Shown here one piece after another: positions 1 through 11,097 of a stretch of 64,000 nt of DNA; position 1 is the stretch's first letter, and each line of letters begins with the position of its first letter. The notes under the pieces are model-generated. The model saw nothing but the letters and a program-made list of their open reading frames with translations, did no database searches and was not told the DNA's origin. The position numbers and the translations under genes were made by a program. The DNA is from Macrostomum hystrix. Taxonomy: Eukaryota > Platyhelminthes > Macrostomidae. The DNA is taken from the NCBI GenBank assembly GCA_950097015.1, contig CATNEN010000001.1, forward strand, positions 8,303,001 to 8,367,000, read 5' to 3'.

Positions 1-345
1 GAACGAATTGACTCAAGCGGCGCTTGGCTGGACTTGTGGTCTTCGTACCAAGCACGAGCGGGTCCAGCTTCTGGTAGGTCCGGATCGAGTTGGCAGTACA
101 CGGCACTACAGTTAAGCGAAAACGATCCGTAGTCGGACGTTTTCGCTCCTTTGATGACCAGAGCGCTTCCGACTGTCCACGCTACAACTTTGTCGGCGCT
201 AGGGCCCATGAAGGTGCACTTGACAGACTTATTCGAGTGGTCGCCAACGATCAGCGATGATTTTGTGCACCCTCCGTATCTTGTGGCAATTTGCTCTGGG
301 CCTTCTTTTGAAATGATAACGCCGAACACATCGATGATCATGACG
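1..345 (-). CDS. RPA70-like OB-fold exon (partial, runs off window start)
   Basis: Read on the minus strand, the segment is open to the window edge. It encodes an OB fold like the second DNA-binding domain of the large replication protein A subunit, which binds single-stranded DNA. Recognisable pieces are IIDVFGVIISKEG at the start, VIKGAKTSDYGSFSLN in the middle and LDPDLPEAGPARAWYED near the end. The last corresponds to the 'NPDIPEA..L..WY' signature of that domain. A possible splice acceptor (AACAG) lies just upstream at 346-350, so the start is placed there; this boundary is inferred. Animal Helitrons often carry RPA-like genes, and Helitron ends lie 1.8 kb away, so this may be transposon-borne rather than the host RPA1. 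A second RPA-like OB fold occurs at 10784-11097. Confidence 0.6.
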
Positions 346-706
346 CTGTTATTGAGATGGATAGTTTGATGAGAAAAGGAACAGTTGGTCTTTTGTATAT
401 AAAGGATAAAAGGTTTTAAAGTACTCTCATCTCAAATTGTGTTTGCCCAAATCTGTGGCGTTTGCCCAAAGTTCATGAAAAGTTAGTAATTAGTTAGTAA
501 CGAATTTATTCCGCTATTTAATTTATTCATTAATCATATTAACTTACTGAATGGTCGGTTGAGATCCGAGTTATTAGCAAACAGTTAGCAATAGAAATGT
601 CAGTTTTGCCTATCTCCACTATGTATTAATTATAACGAGTCGTAAAGACAGAATGTTTACAGAAGACAAGGACCCGCGGGAAATTTGACACCGACCCCAA
701 AAGGCC

Positions 707-750
707 TATATAAGCAAGAGCGCTGGGCTCTTTTCCACTCCACAGTCGTT
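707..750 (+). promoter_or_regulatory. TATA plus initiator-like core promoter
   Basis: TATATAAG at 707-714 is followed about 30 bp later by CCACAGTCG, an initiator-like start. The downstream sequence is GC-rich and then becomes AT-rich, with an AATAAG-type polyadenylation-like signal near 880. No ORF follows, so it may be the promoter part of an old LTR rather than of a host gene. Confidence 0.3.
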
Positions 751-1295
751 CGACCGCCCGCGCAGCTCCCGAGCAAAGTACGCGTAATTTAATCGAGGCA
801 AGACAGATGAAATAGGAACTAGACAGGGAGTTTACGCCTTCACAATTGACTGAAGGGGAGTTACGCCCCGCAGTTAATAAGTTTAGCTTAATTGATCAAT
901 GTGCAAACCTACTTTATCATTTATGCATACATGTGCTTCTATGTGCCATTTTGGCCTTTGTGTGTTTCACAAATCCTTTTTATTGACTTGTGTTTCACCT
1001 TCATTTTAAATTAATCATCGAATCTTAGGGAACATAGAGTAAGTATGGTGCAAGCAACACAGCATAATATGTTTTTTATTTGTGTTGACATCTCTTTTAC
1101 CATGACTGTATAATTAATTACCAATATTAATAATCATAATCCTTAAACCCTCAAACAGTTAGGTACGTACTTGGGTGCTGTTATCAGTAATAAGCACCAG
1201 ACCGGCTCGGTGCTAAGAAAAGAGGTCAGATGAGAAATAGGAGCTGATGAGAACTGGAATCATTAAGAAAAAGAAGGGAGATTAGAAATTGATCC

Positions 1296-1490
1296 ATTGA
1301 TATTTAATTAGCCATTGATATTAGCTATCCATTATGAACTATCAAAATGGGATCTAATTTGAAATAGACTTTTATGTAAAATGGGATTTGATTCAAAATA
1401 AGATTTGACAATGTGAATGAGGCATATAAGAAAATAAAAGTCTGCTGAGGAGTGTGACTAGAAAAGAGAGGGGGAATTTAGTATGATAAA
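1296..1490 (+). repeat. dispersed repeat, copy 1
   Basis: It shares an ordered series of motifs with 8594-8775: GCCATTGATATTAGCTA, ATGGGATCT, GGGATTTGA, GAGGAGTGTGACTAGAAA. The two copies are clearly diverged. No terminal structure was recognised. Confidence 0.6.
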
Positions 1491-2106
1491 TATATATCAT
1501 ATATCATAGCTATATAAAGCCAGTGTTAGCTTTATTAAAAGCGTCAAACCAAAGGTCGAAGGATGTAGCTTCAGTTGCTTTTGCAAAGTCCATTCACAAT
1601 GAGATAGCTGCATTGAACTGACTCTTTAAGTCATTAGTATAATAAGAGGGGCCTCATTCAAGGGCAATAGTTGCAATGCTGAGCTACTTATTGTTCGGAA
1701 CATTGCAGTCGCAGTTACTACGATGAGCAGGGCTTAGAAATTCACTTACAAATGAAGAAAGTCAAAAATTTGTCTGGATGTCTATAAAACTGTAGTACAC
1801 ATAAGCAATACAAGCAACAAGAAAATCAGAATAAAGCAAGTCATTTCTCAGATAGTCGGAATTTCTTGGAATAAAATTTAATTTCCTTTTCAGTAACAAC
1901 GAAAAAAGTGCTCTAAACAATTTTATGTATGAAATTAGTAAGATCATTTTATCAAAAACGTTGACATAAAAAAGCTCTAAACGAAAAAACCGTAAAAAAA
2001 ATAAGTTTTGTTTTACCTAAACTACGTTATTAGCGATCTCCAAAAAAATTCCTATTTTAAATAGAGAACATTATCGTAGTATTTTTACTTTTGAGTACTG
2101 AATATG

Positions 2107-2135
2107 GCTCCCCGAAGGGGGGCAAAACTTGCTAG
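2107..2135 (+). mobile_element. Helitron 3' terminus (hairpin + CTAG)
   Basis: A GC-rich hairpin (2107-2123, GCTCCCC-GAA-GGGGGGC) is followed eight bases later by CTAG at 2132-2135 and then T. This is the CTRR-3' end with preceding hairpin that defines Helitrons. The same structure recurs at 7089-7117 and, inverted, at 12972-13000. Only this 3' end of the upstream element can be recognised. Confidence 0.7.
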
Positions 2136-2734
2136 TCTAATATACTAAAAATGAACTGTTTATTTACTTACTTGGTTGTAATTGATTTTCTCCCGAACGG
2201 CTCAACCGATTTTCACCATTTCTTCACCAAAATATGCGAAATATGGGCAGAATTTTACACGTATTTTTATTAAGCTTAACTCCATTGCTAAGGGGATTAA
2301 ATATTCGAAAAACATGATTTTTTAAAGGTCAAACCATCTTGGCCTATTGAGAATTTTACTCACTGCCACTGAATTAGAATTGCATCGTCAAATTGCGCAA
2401 CAACCCCTAGCTGATTGAATTTGAAGCCTGCACTCTGGAGACAAATTGGAAATAAATGTACACAACCAACCGTGAGACTGAGTGTACTCTATTTTCTCAC
2501 TTCATTGTACAAAGCCAGAACTTTGATAATTCATTTTATAAGGCTGATTTTTGCACCCACTAACCAACAGTCGGAATAGCCGATGTGTAGGCACTAGGAA
2601 TAGGTTATAGGCTAGGCTAGGGTTCGATTCTGCACTGCGTCAAATCATTTAAACTAATTTTCAGCCAGTAGTGATTGAAGATTATTTTGATTTATTTTTT
2701 TCATTTCGTAAATAAATTATCATAAATCATAGCA

Positions 2735-4675
2735 AATCTGAGTTTGAATCATTGCAACAATAGAGTCTAAATCATGGCAAAACCAGAGTCTGAATCATGG
2801 CTACACCAGCGTTTGAATCATGGCTAAACCAGAGTCTGAATCATGGCTACACCAGAGTTTGAATCATGGCTACACCAGCGTTTGAATCATGGCTAAACCA
2901 GAGTCTGAATCATGGCTACACCAGAGTTTGAATCATGGCTAAACCAGAGTCTGAATCATGGCTACACCAGAGTTTGAATCATGGCTAAACCAGAGTCTGA
3001 ATCATGGCTAAACCAGAGTTTGAATCATGGCTAAACCAGAGTCTGAATCATGGCTAAACCAGAGTCTGAATCATGGCTACACCAGAGTTTGAATCATGGC
3101 TAAACCAGAGTCTGAATCATGGCTAAACCAGAGTTTGAATCATGGCTAAACCAGAGCTTGAATCATGGCTGAACCAGCGTCTGAATCATGGCTAAACCAG
3201 AGCTTGAATCATGGCTAAACCAGAGTTTGAATCATGGCTAAACCAGAGTTTGAATCATGGCTAAACCAGAGTCTGAATCTGAATCATGGCTAAACCAGCG
3301 TCTGAATCATGGCTAAACCAGAGTCTGAATCATGGCAAAACCAGAGTCTGAATCATGGCTAAACCAGAGTTTGAATCATGGCTAAACCAGGGTCTGAATC
3401 ATGGCTAAACCAGAGTTTGAATCATGGCTAAACCAGGGTCTGAATCATGGCTAAACCAGAGTCTGAATCATGGCTAAACCAGGGTCTGAATCATGGCTAA
3501 ACCAGAGTTTGCATCATGGCTAAACCAGAGTCTGAATCATGGCTAAACCAGAGTCTGAATCATGGCTAAACCAGAGTTTGAATCATGGCTAAACCAGGGT
3601 CTGAATCATGGCTAAACCAGAGTCTGAATCATGGCTAAACCAGGGTCTGAATCATGGCTAAACCAGAGTTTGCATCATGGCTAAACCAGAGTCTGAATCA
3701 TGGCTAAACCAGAGTCTGAATCATGGCTAAACCAGAGTTTGAATCATGGCTAAACCAGAGTCTGAATCATGGCTAAACCAGAGTCTGAATCATGGCAAAA
3801 ATAGAGCTTGAATCATGGCTAAACCAGCGTCTGAATCATGGCTAAACCAGAGCTTGAATCATGGCTAAACCAGAGTTTGAATCATGGCTAAACCAGAGTC
3901 TGAATCATGGCTAAACCAGAGTCTGAATCATGGCTAAACCAGAGTCTGAATCATGGCAAAACCAGAGTCTGAATCATGGCTAAACCAGAGTTTGAATCAT
4001 GGCTAAACCAGGGTCTGAATCATGGCTAAAACAGAGTTTAAATCATGGCAAAACCAGAGTCTGAATCATGGCTAAACCAGAGTTTGAATCATGGCTAAAC
4101 CAGGGTCTGAATCATGGCTAAACCAGAGTCTGAATCATGGCTAAACCAGAGTCTGAATCATGGCTAAACCAGAGTCTGAATCATGGCAAAACCAGAGTCT
4201 GAATCATGGCTAAAACAGAGTTTAAATCATAGCTAAACCAGCGTCTGAATCATGGCTAAACCAGAGTTTGAATCATGGCTAAACCAGAGTTAAAATCATG
4301 GCTAAACCAGAGTTAAAATCATGGCTAAACCAGAGTCTGAATCATGGCTAAACCAGAGTCTGAATCATGGCTAAACCAGAGTCCGAATCATGGCTAAACC
4401 AGAGTTTGAATCATGGCTAAACCAGGGTCTGAATCATGGCTAAACCAGAGTCTGAATCATGGCTAAACCAGAGTTTGAATCATGGCTAAACCAGAGTCTG
4501 AATCATGGCTAAACCAGAGTCTGAATCATGGCTAAACCAGAGTCTGAATCATGGCTAAACCAGAGTTTGAATCATGGCTAAACCAGAGTCTGAATCATGG
4601 CTAAACCAGAGTCTGAATCATGGCTAAACCAGAGTCTGAATCGTAGCCAACTAGAGTTTGAATCATGGCAAAATT
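2735..4675 (+). repeat. 23-bp tandem array (about 84 copies)
   Basis: The unit contains GAATCATGGCTAAACCAG, with variable positions giving GTTTGAATC or GTCTGAATC and GGCTA or GGCAA. Units are contiguous with no unique spacers. The reverse complement of the same unit occurs as short arrays near 11600-11700 and 12260-12520. Confidence 0.95.
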
Positions 4676-4854
4676 TTTCTTTTGTCATTGAATTGAATTT
4701 TGAGTTTGTTATCTCATAACGTCATAATGATATATATTTGTATGATAAATATTTTGCCTAATAATCATTTAATTGTTGTTCTTCTCAATTTTCTACAAAA
4801 GAAGCTAATATAAAAATTAACTGGGCATCATCATCAATAAGGAGTCCTCATCAA

Positions 4855-7018
4855 ATGGGGGATCATTGTCAACTGGGCGATCATTGTCAACTGGTTGATC
4901 ATTGTCAACTGGGGCTTCATTGTCAACTGGGGGAAAATTGTCAACTGGGGGATCATTGTCAACTGGGGGATCATTGTCAACTGGGGGATCATTGTCAACT
5001 GGGGGATCATTGTGAACTGGGGGATCATTGTCAACTGGGGATCATTGTCAACTGGGGGAACATTGTCAACTGGGGGATCATTGTCAACTGGGGGATCATT
5101 GTCAACTGGGTGATCATTGTCAACTGGGGGATCATTGTCAACTGAGGGATCATTGTCAACTGGGGTATCATTATCAACTGGGGGATCATTGTCAACTTGG
5201 GAATGATTGTCAAATGGGTGTTCATTGTCAACTGGGGGATCATTGTCAACTGTGGGATCATTGTCAACTGGGGGATCATTGTCAACAAGGGGATCATTGT
5301 GAACTGGGGGATCATTGTCAACTGGGGATCATTGTCAACTGGGGGAACATTGTCAACTGGGGGATCATTGTCAACTGGGGGATCATTGTCAACTGGGTGA
5401 TCATTGTCAACTGGGGGATCATTGTCAACTGAGGGATCATTGTCAACTGGGGTATCATTATCAACTGGGGGATCATTGTCAACTTGGGAATGATTGTCAA
5501 ATGGGTGTTCATTGTCAACTGGGGGATCATTGTCAACTGGGAGATCATTGTCAACTGGGGGATCATTGTCAACTGGGGGATCATTGTCAACTGGGGTATC
5601 ATTATCAACTGGGGGATCATTGTCAACTTGGGAATGATTGTCAACTGGGGGATCATTGTCAACTGGGGGGATCATTGTCAACTGGGGGATCATTGTCAAC
5701 TGGGTGATCATTGTCAACTTGGGGATCATTGTCATCTGAGGGATCATTGTCAACTGGGGTATCATTATCAACTGGGGATCATTGTCAACTGGGGGATCAT
5801 TGTCAACTGGGGGATCATTGTCAACTGGGGGATCATTGTCAACTGGGTGATCATTGTCAACTGGGGGATCATTGTCAACTGGGGGATCATTGTCAACTGT
5901 GGGATCATTGTCAACTGGGGGATCATTGTCAACAAGGGGATCATTGTGAACTGGGGGATCATTGTCAACTGGGGATCATTGTCAACTGGGGGAACATTGT
6001 CAACTGGGGGATCATTGTCAACTGGGGGATCATTGTCAACTGGGTGATCATTGTCAACTGGGGGATCATTGTCAACTGAGGGATCATTGTCAACTGGGGT
6101 ATCATTATCAACTGGGGGATCATTGTCAACTTGGGAATGATTGTCAAATGGGTGTTCATTGTCAACTGGGGGATCATTGTCAACTGGGAGATCATTGTCA
6201 ACTGGGGGATCATTGTCAACTGGGGGATCATTGTCAACTGGGGTATCATTATCAACTGGGGGATCATTGTCAACTTGGGAATGATTGTCAACTGGGGGAT
6301 CATTGTCAACTGGGGGGATCATTGTCAACTGGGGGATCATTGTCAACTGGGTGATCATTGTCAACTTGGGGATCATTGTCATCTGAGGGATCATTGTCAA
6401 CTGGGGTATCATTATCAACTGGGGATCATTGTCAACTGGGGGATCATTGTCAACTGGGGGATCATTGTCAACTGGGGGATCATTGTCAACTGGGTGATCA
6501 TTGTCAACTGGGGGATCATTGTCAACTGGGGGATCATGGTCAACTTGGGGATCATTGTCAACTGTGAGATCATTGTCAACTGGGTGATCATTGTCAACTG
6601 GGGAATCATTGTCAACTGGGGGATCATTGTAAACTGGGGGATCATTGTCAACTGTGAGATCATTGTCAACTGGGGGATCATTGTCAACTGGGGGATCATT
6701 GTCAACTGGGGGATCATTGTCAACTGGGGGATCATCATCAACTGGGGGATCATTGTCAACTGTGGGATCATTGTCATCTGGGGGATCATTGTCAACAAGG
6801 GGATCATTGTCAACTGGGGATCATTGTCAACTGGGGGTTCATTGTCAACTGGGGGATCATTGTCAACTGGGGGATCATCATCAACTGGGGGATCATTGTC
6901 AACTGGGGATCATTGTCAACTGGGGGTTCATTGTCAACTGGGGGATCATTGTCAACTGGGGGATCATCATCAACTGGGGGATCATTGTCAACTGGGGGAT
7001 CATTGTCAACTGGGGGTT
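4855..7018 (+). repeat. 18-bp tandem array with higher-order structure (about 120 copies)
   Basis: The unit is GGGGGATCATTGTCAACT. Variant units recur at a 287-bp offset (about 5028 against 5315) and a 647-bp offset (5315 against 5962, 5484 against 6131, 5711 against 6358), so blocks of 16 and 36 units were duplicated after the basic array formed. Because the unit is six codons long, several frames on both strands stay open; these are not genes. Confidence 0.95.
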
Positions 7019-7088
7019 TATTTTAGCTTTAAAAAGCTGTAAATTCAGCTGCTAAACAGTATATACAAGACGAATTAAAAATATTTCT

Positions 7089-7117
7089 GCTCCCCGAAGG
7101 GGGGCAAAACATGCTAG
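7089..7117 (+). mobile_element. Helitron 3' terminus, second
   Basis: Hairpin GCTCCCC-GAA-GGGGGGC (7089-7105), then AAAACATG and CTAG at 7114-7117. It is followed at once by TATATATACTAAAAATG, the 5' start of another copy. It ends the element that began at 2136. Confidence 0.7.
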
Positions 7118-7974
7118 TATATATACTAAAAATGAAATGGTTGCTTGCTTGCTTGGTTGCTTGTAATTGATTTTCTCCCGAACGGCTCAGCTGATTTTCA
7201 CCATTTCTTCACCAAAAGATGCCAAATATGGGGACAATTATACACGTATTTTTATTAAGCTTTAATTTATTTCTAAGGGGATTAAATATTCGAAAAACTG
7301 TTTTAGATAGGATTTTTAATGCATTACATCAGAGCCAGTTTTGTCAACGTGCATTTCGCTGCCAATTTTAATGATTGCATCAGGGCCAGAATTTCACTGA
7401 CTGCCGCTGAATTGGAATTGCATCGTCAACTTGCGCATCACCCCCTCGCTGACTGAGTTAGAAGCCTGCACAATCTGGTCACAAATTTGAAATAAATGTA
7501 CACACCTAAGTGTACTCTATTGATGATGTCACTGATATCAGTGATACTGGTAAATCTGATAAGAATTTCACTGTGTCAAAAGTACATAGCTGTGTCAAAA
7601 GTGCATAGCTGTGTCAAGCCCCCTGGCGAGACAGTCAGTGCAAATTTATAAATAGATTACATCACAGCTTTCTCACTGGCTGGCGCAGACCAGCGTACAT
7701 TGTGAACCCTCTGCCCCGGAATTTGGACGCACGGGATGCTCAGCGCAGAGATGCTGAGACTGAGGCAGAGTGGGCTGCACGACTGGAAGAACAGCGGCAG
7801 CGGGATGCTCAGCGCAGACATGCTGTGACTGAGGCAGAGTGGGCTGCCCGACTGGAAGAACAGCGGCAGCGGAATGCTCAGCGCAGAGAGGCTGAGACTG
7901 AGGCAGAGTGGGCTGCCCGACTTGAAGCCGATCGGATTCGTCGCCGTGGATGCCTGCAGTGGATACAGTGGTGA
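7118..7974 (+). mobile_element. 5' part of another Helitron copy
   Basis: The copy begins directly after the preceding CTAG and repeats the leader of the 2136 copy: ACTAAAAATGAA, TTTTCTCCCGAACGGCTCAG near 7173, and the GAATTGCATCGTCAA block near 7410. Instead of satellite it continues into a coding remnant (7702-7974). It is therefore closer to an autonomous element. Its 3' end is not identified. Confidence 0.55.
7702..7974 (+). pseudogene. Helitron ORF N-terminal repeat remnant
   Basis: The open frame encodes three tandem charged helical repeats. Each contains EAEWAARLE and QRRxAxTEAE with a spacing of about 27 residues. Arg/Glu/Ala-rich repeats of this kind are typical of the N-terminal region of animal Helitron Rep-helicase proteins. 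The frame has no ATG (it opens at a GTG), and no Rep or helicase domain follows, so it looks like a truncated remnant. It lies downstream of a Helitron 5' leader in the correct orientation, which supports the assignment. Confidence 0.45.
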
Positions 7975-9589
7975 ATCATGTGTGCTAAAATGTTTTGTGT
8001 CTATAGTTTATTTATTTCGCTATTTCAGCTCTGCGGGCCACGGCATGGCGAAGACATGATTGACCAATAACTGCATTATGATTGACCAATGACTGCATTA
8101 TGATTGACTAATTACTGCATTATAATTTACTAATAACGGCATTATGGTTGTGCAATTTTGTTTGACTATGCTATGCTTTGTGAAATATTTACTATGAATA
8201 ATGATAAAAGCCTTACCTAACAGCCTTATGTAAATAAATTGTGAAAAAGAGGCACATGTTTCAGTAAAGCCAATACCGTAAAAAGTTCTGACGGGTGAAT
8301 ATTTCTACTGACAGTAGAGTAACAGACATCAGGATGTAAATGTGTTATTATATAAAGTCCACACAGTGGAGTGTGTATACATAAAAGTTTCTTTTATGTA
8401 TTTATCTACGTGTCTATCAATCTGTCTATCAGTCTAGCAGTCTGTCAATGTATCTGTCAACTATCATACAAATCTGTCATACTGTCATTCAGATCTGTCT
8501 TCGGTCATACAAACTGATTTAGACACAGCTGCGAAACTGATTTAGGCACAGCTGATTTAGGCAAAGCTGCGAAACTTATATGAATCAAACTGGTTGAATC
8601 AGCCATTGATATTAGCTAATACATTGCAAACTATCAAGATGGGATCTGATTTGAAATGCACTCGTATTCAAAAAGGGATTTGATTTAAAGTGGGATTTGA
8701 CAATGCGAATGAGGCATGTGAGAAAATAAAAAAGTTTGCTGAGGAGTGTGACTAGAAAGGAGAAGGGGAAATAATGTGAAAATTGAGCAATGAAACTATA
8801 GAATAAAAAGAATCAAAGGAGAAAAGGTAGAACTGAGCTTCTGAGATTAGATTTAAACTGGAACAGCATAGGACAACAATTTATTACCGTAGATATTATT
8901 TGATATATCTACAAGCAGAATGGGATCTGATTGAAAATAGGATATGATTCAAATTGGGATTTGATGAGAATGAGTACCTCTGAGTTCTGCAAATGTATGA
9001 AGTTTCAGATCAGCAGATCTGTAAGTCTTTAAGACTGATTATCGCTAGCTGACAAACTGACTATTGTTGTGACAAACTGATAGTCTGCTCAGTTCCTGAA
9101 ATGCGCCTTCTCTGTTCTATGCAGTGTATTTTAAATCGCATGAAAGTTTGCAACGAAATGGTTCCTCTGGCATGAATCAATTTTCCCTTCCTGTACTTTG
9201 ATTATAAAACTTCTCAGTTCAACAAATAATCACTGTGAGATCTGCATAGTGTGCTATTTTCACTCTAAGATTAGCCAATATCTCCCAGTTTAGCAAGTAT
9301 CCTCAGATCTTGAAATGCGCCTTCTTTGTTCTATGCAGTGTTTTAAATCGCATGAAAGTTTGCAACGAAATGGTTTCCCTTGCATGAATTAATTTTCCCT
9401 TCCTGTACTTTGATTATAATACTGTGTTAATCCAAGCGAAAAAAATGAGTCTGTAGTAATCGTAAATGTAAGCAAATAATAATTTAAATTATCACTAAGA
9501 TTTATTTTGAGTTCATTTTATTTTAACTAAATGAATTATTTAATTAAGTATATTTAATTTATATTTAATTTAATAAATTAATTAACAAG
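7975..9589. other. AT-rich stretch, no gene seen
   Basis: Contains the second copy of the 1296-1490 repeat (8594-8775), short TGATTGACCAAT-type repeats around 8055-8110, CTGTCAATC-type repeats at 8410-8510 and the duplication at 9100-9420. I see no coding region. Confidence 0.5.
9100..9420 (+). repeat. direct duplication of about 115 bp, 210 bp apart
   Basis: 9103-9213 and 9313-9420 share GAAATGCGCCTTCT, TTTAAATCGCATGAAAGTT and TTTTCCCTTCCTGTACTTTG in the same order, with a few substitutions and indels. Confidence 0.8.
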
Positions 9590-10100
9590 TTAATTTTTTC
9601 GTGGCTTTGTGCTGTTGCTGCTGTGGTTGCTGCTACTTTTTGTGCTGTTGCTGCTGTTGTTGCTGCTACTGCTGTTGCTCTGCTGCTGCTGCTTCTGCTG
9701 CTTCTGCTGCTCCTGCTGCTTCTGCTGCTCTTGCAGGCGCAAACTACGGAGCTGTTCCTGAAGCCGTAATTCTTCTTGACGTTCTTGCTGCTGTCTTTCA
9801 TGCTGCTGCCGGTGCTCGGCGACGGCGGGGCAGCGGGCGATGCGGTGAGGTCCACCGCAGAGGTAACACGAGACTGTTTTGAGTGTTAAGAATGTTGCAA
9901 TGAGTGTTAGAATTCTACCAAGTTTAATGTCTAACTGAATGCCTGACGGAAGGACTTCGTAAAAATGAATGACCAAGTAAGGCAGATGTATAGAAGTATA
10001 GGCAGACACAATGTTACTTACTGGGTCCTCTGCGATGGCCTCCTCGACCGCGACGCCCGCCGCCGCCGCCGCCGGCGTAGTAGTTGTGGTTGATTTTCAT
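9590..10100 (-). CDS. small two-exon CCHC zinc-knuckle / RGG protein
   Basis: Exon 1 (10100-10022) starts at an ATG and encodes a Gly/Arg-rich segment, GGGGGGRRGRGGHRRGP. The donor is GTAAGT at 10021; the acceptor CAG is at 9876-9874. Exon 2 (9873-9590) begins with one CCHC-type knuckle, SCYLCGGPHRIARCP (C-x2-C-x3-H-x4-C), then a Gln/Glu-rich coiled-coil-like region and a Ser/Asn/Lys tail. The spliced frame is continuous, 120 residues. RGG plus one zinc knuckle suggests single-stranded nucleic-acid binding; this is inference. It could be a small host RNA-binding protein or a domesticated or relict gag C-terminus. The CAG-rich tract encodes the Gln run and causes long meaningless frames on the other strand. 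Confidence 0.5.
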
Positions 10101-10783
10101 CCAGAGCCAATGTTGATCAATTGACAATTTGACAATTTGAGGTGCGTAGTACTTGTGGTTGATTTTCATGGTTGTGGGGCTATTCAATGTTGTACGTCAT
10201 ATAAATACACTCCGCCGTAAGGGCTTGATTTTAAACAGTGCTCAAAACCCTGCAGATAAGCTTGGTCCATTCTGATTGGCTTAAAACTGTTAGGCAGTCC
10301 AAAGTTGTCTCAGCCAGTTTGCGTCTAGAAGTTTTTTGTATCGTCTAGACGTTACGTTGTTGTTGAGGTAGGACAGCTTAATGCTGTGTTATTTGAGATT
10401 GGTGTATATAGTGGGTGGTGTTATGCCATTTTGACTGGCTTAGCTTTATCAGCTCATTAGGGTTTGGAATTGTACCATGGTTAATATCAAAGCTGTTTCT
10501 GATTGATCAGCAGCTTTTGGGCCCACTCCTCACTTATGTTATTGGGGGTGGTGGATTTGAGGGGTCTGGAAGCCAGAGGAGGTTGCCACACCCAATTGAA
10601 AGTGGCGTGACTCATCGCACTTTCAAGTGCACGGTGGGTTGTTGTTTTGAAATGAATAGAGTTATAAGCGACAGCGTTTGTTTTCCACCGACTTTTATAT
10701 CAAAGTAAACAGCCCTGTCTAAGTGCAAAATTTTTGTTTTGTCATTTCCTATACTTTTCTGTATACTTAATAGCAAACGAACG
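10101..10783. other. intergenic; possible upstream region of the RPA-like gene
   Basis: A TATAAATA box lies at 10200-10207 on the plus strand. The motif TTGTGGTTGATTTTCAT occurs twice (about 10084-10100 and 10152-10169). No convincing coding region was seen. Confidence 0.4.
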
Positions 10784-11097
10784 ATGGAGTCGCCTGCCGG
10801 ACAAGCCAAGAAGAGCAAAATGTGCGTATCTGCTCTGCTTCCGGGCCTGATGGAGGTTGCTGTCGTCAGCCTGGTGAATATGCTGACGACCATCAAGGAC
10901 TTTGTCGGCAAGGACGGACCGGGCCAAGTGTTCTCCTTCGTCTAAGTGATGACACGGGGGACATTCGAGTGAGCGTGTTTTGCACAGATCTGAGGCCACT
11001 TCTGGACGTCTGCCAAGCCGACGAGGCCGTGCGCATAACCGGAGGTTGGGTGAAGAAGGCAAATTCGGCCTACAACCGTACGGGTAACCCCAGTTGA
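10784..11097 (+). pseudogene. RPA70-like OB fold, frameshifted and cut by satellite
   Basis: From the ATG at 10784 the frame encodes MESPAGQAKK, then an OB-fold beginning and GKDGPGQVFSFV. It stops at 10943-10945. The fold continues one frame over as SDDTGDIRVSVFC and ADEAVRITGGWVKKAN. The pattern matches the first DNA-binding domain of RPA70-type proteins (single-stranded DNA binding). One indel near 10940 separates the halves. The similarity breaks off at 11089, where the 18-bp array starts, so the C-terminal half is missing. It may be Helitron-borne RPA, or a host RPA exon captured by a Helitron. The 5' end could include further exons. Confidence 0.55.

Larger units (their letters stand above)
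371..2106. other. intergenic, AT-rich, no gene seen
   Basis: No convincing coding region is visible. The stretch contains one TATA-type promoter candidate (707-750) and one dispersed repeat (1296-1490), listed separately, plus several short AT-rich stretches. Confidence 0.5.
2136..7117 (+). mobile_element. non-autonomous Helitron with two internal satellite arrays
   Basis: The element starts with TC (2136) directly after the CTAG of the previous copy and ends with hairpin plus CTAG at 7089-7117. Its first 550 bp carry the motif TTTTCTCCCGAACGGCTCA near 2185 and a leader shared with 7118-7500 and with the inverted copy at 12500-12971. The interior is a 23-bp array followed by an 18-bp array. 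No transposition gene is present. The leader, array 1, array 2 order is the same in the inverted copy, which supports a real family architecture. Non-autonomous Helitrons and Helentrons commonly hold internal tandem repeats. Confidence 0.65.

Noticed and set aside
2735-4675. CRISPR-like direct repeats
   Set aside because: The 23-bp units are contiguous with no unique spacers, and the sequence is eukaryotic.
4834-7055. Many long open frames on both strands encoding six-residue repeats (GDHCQL, GIIVNW, MIPQLT, NDPPVD)
   Set aside because: They are forced by the 18-bp unit (six codons, no stop in several frames); same at 10742-11278, 11858-12312 and 21124-21618.
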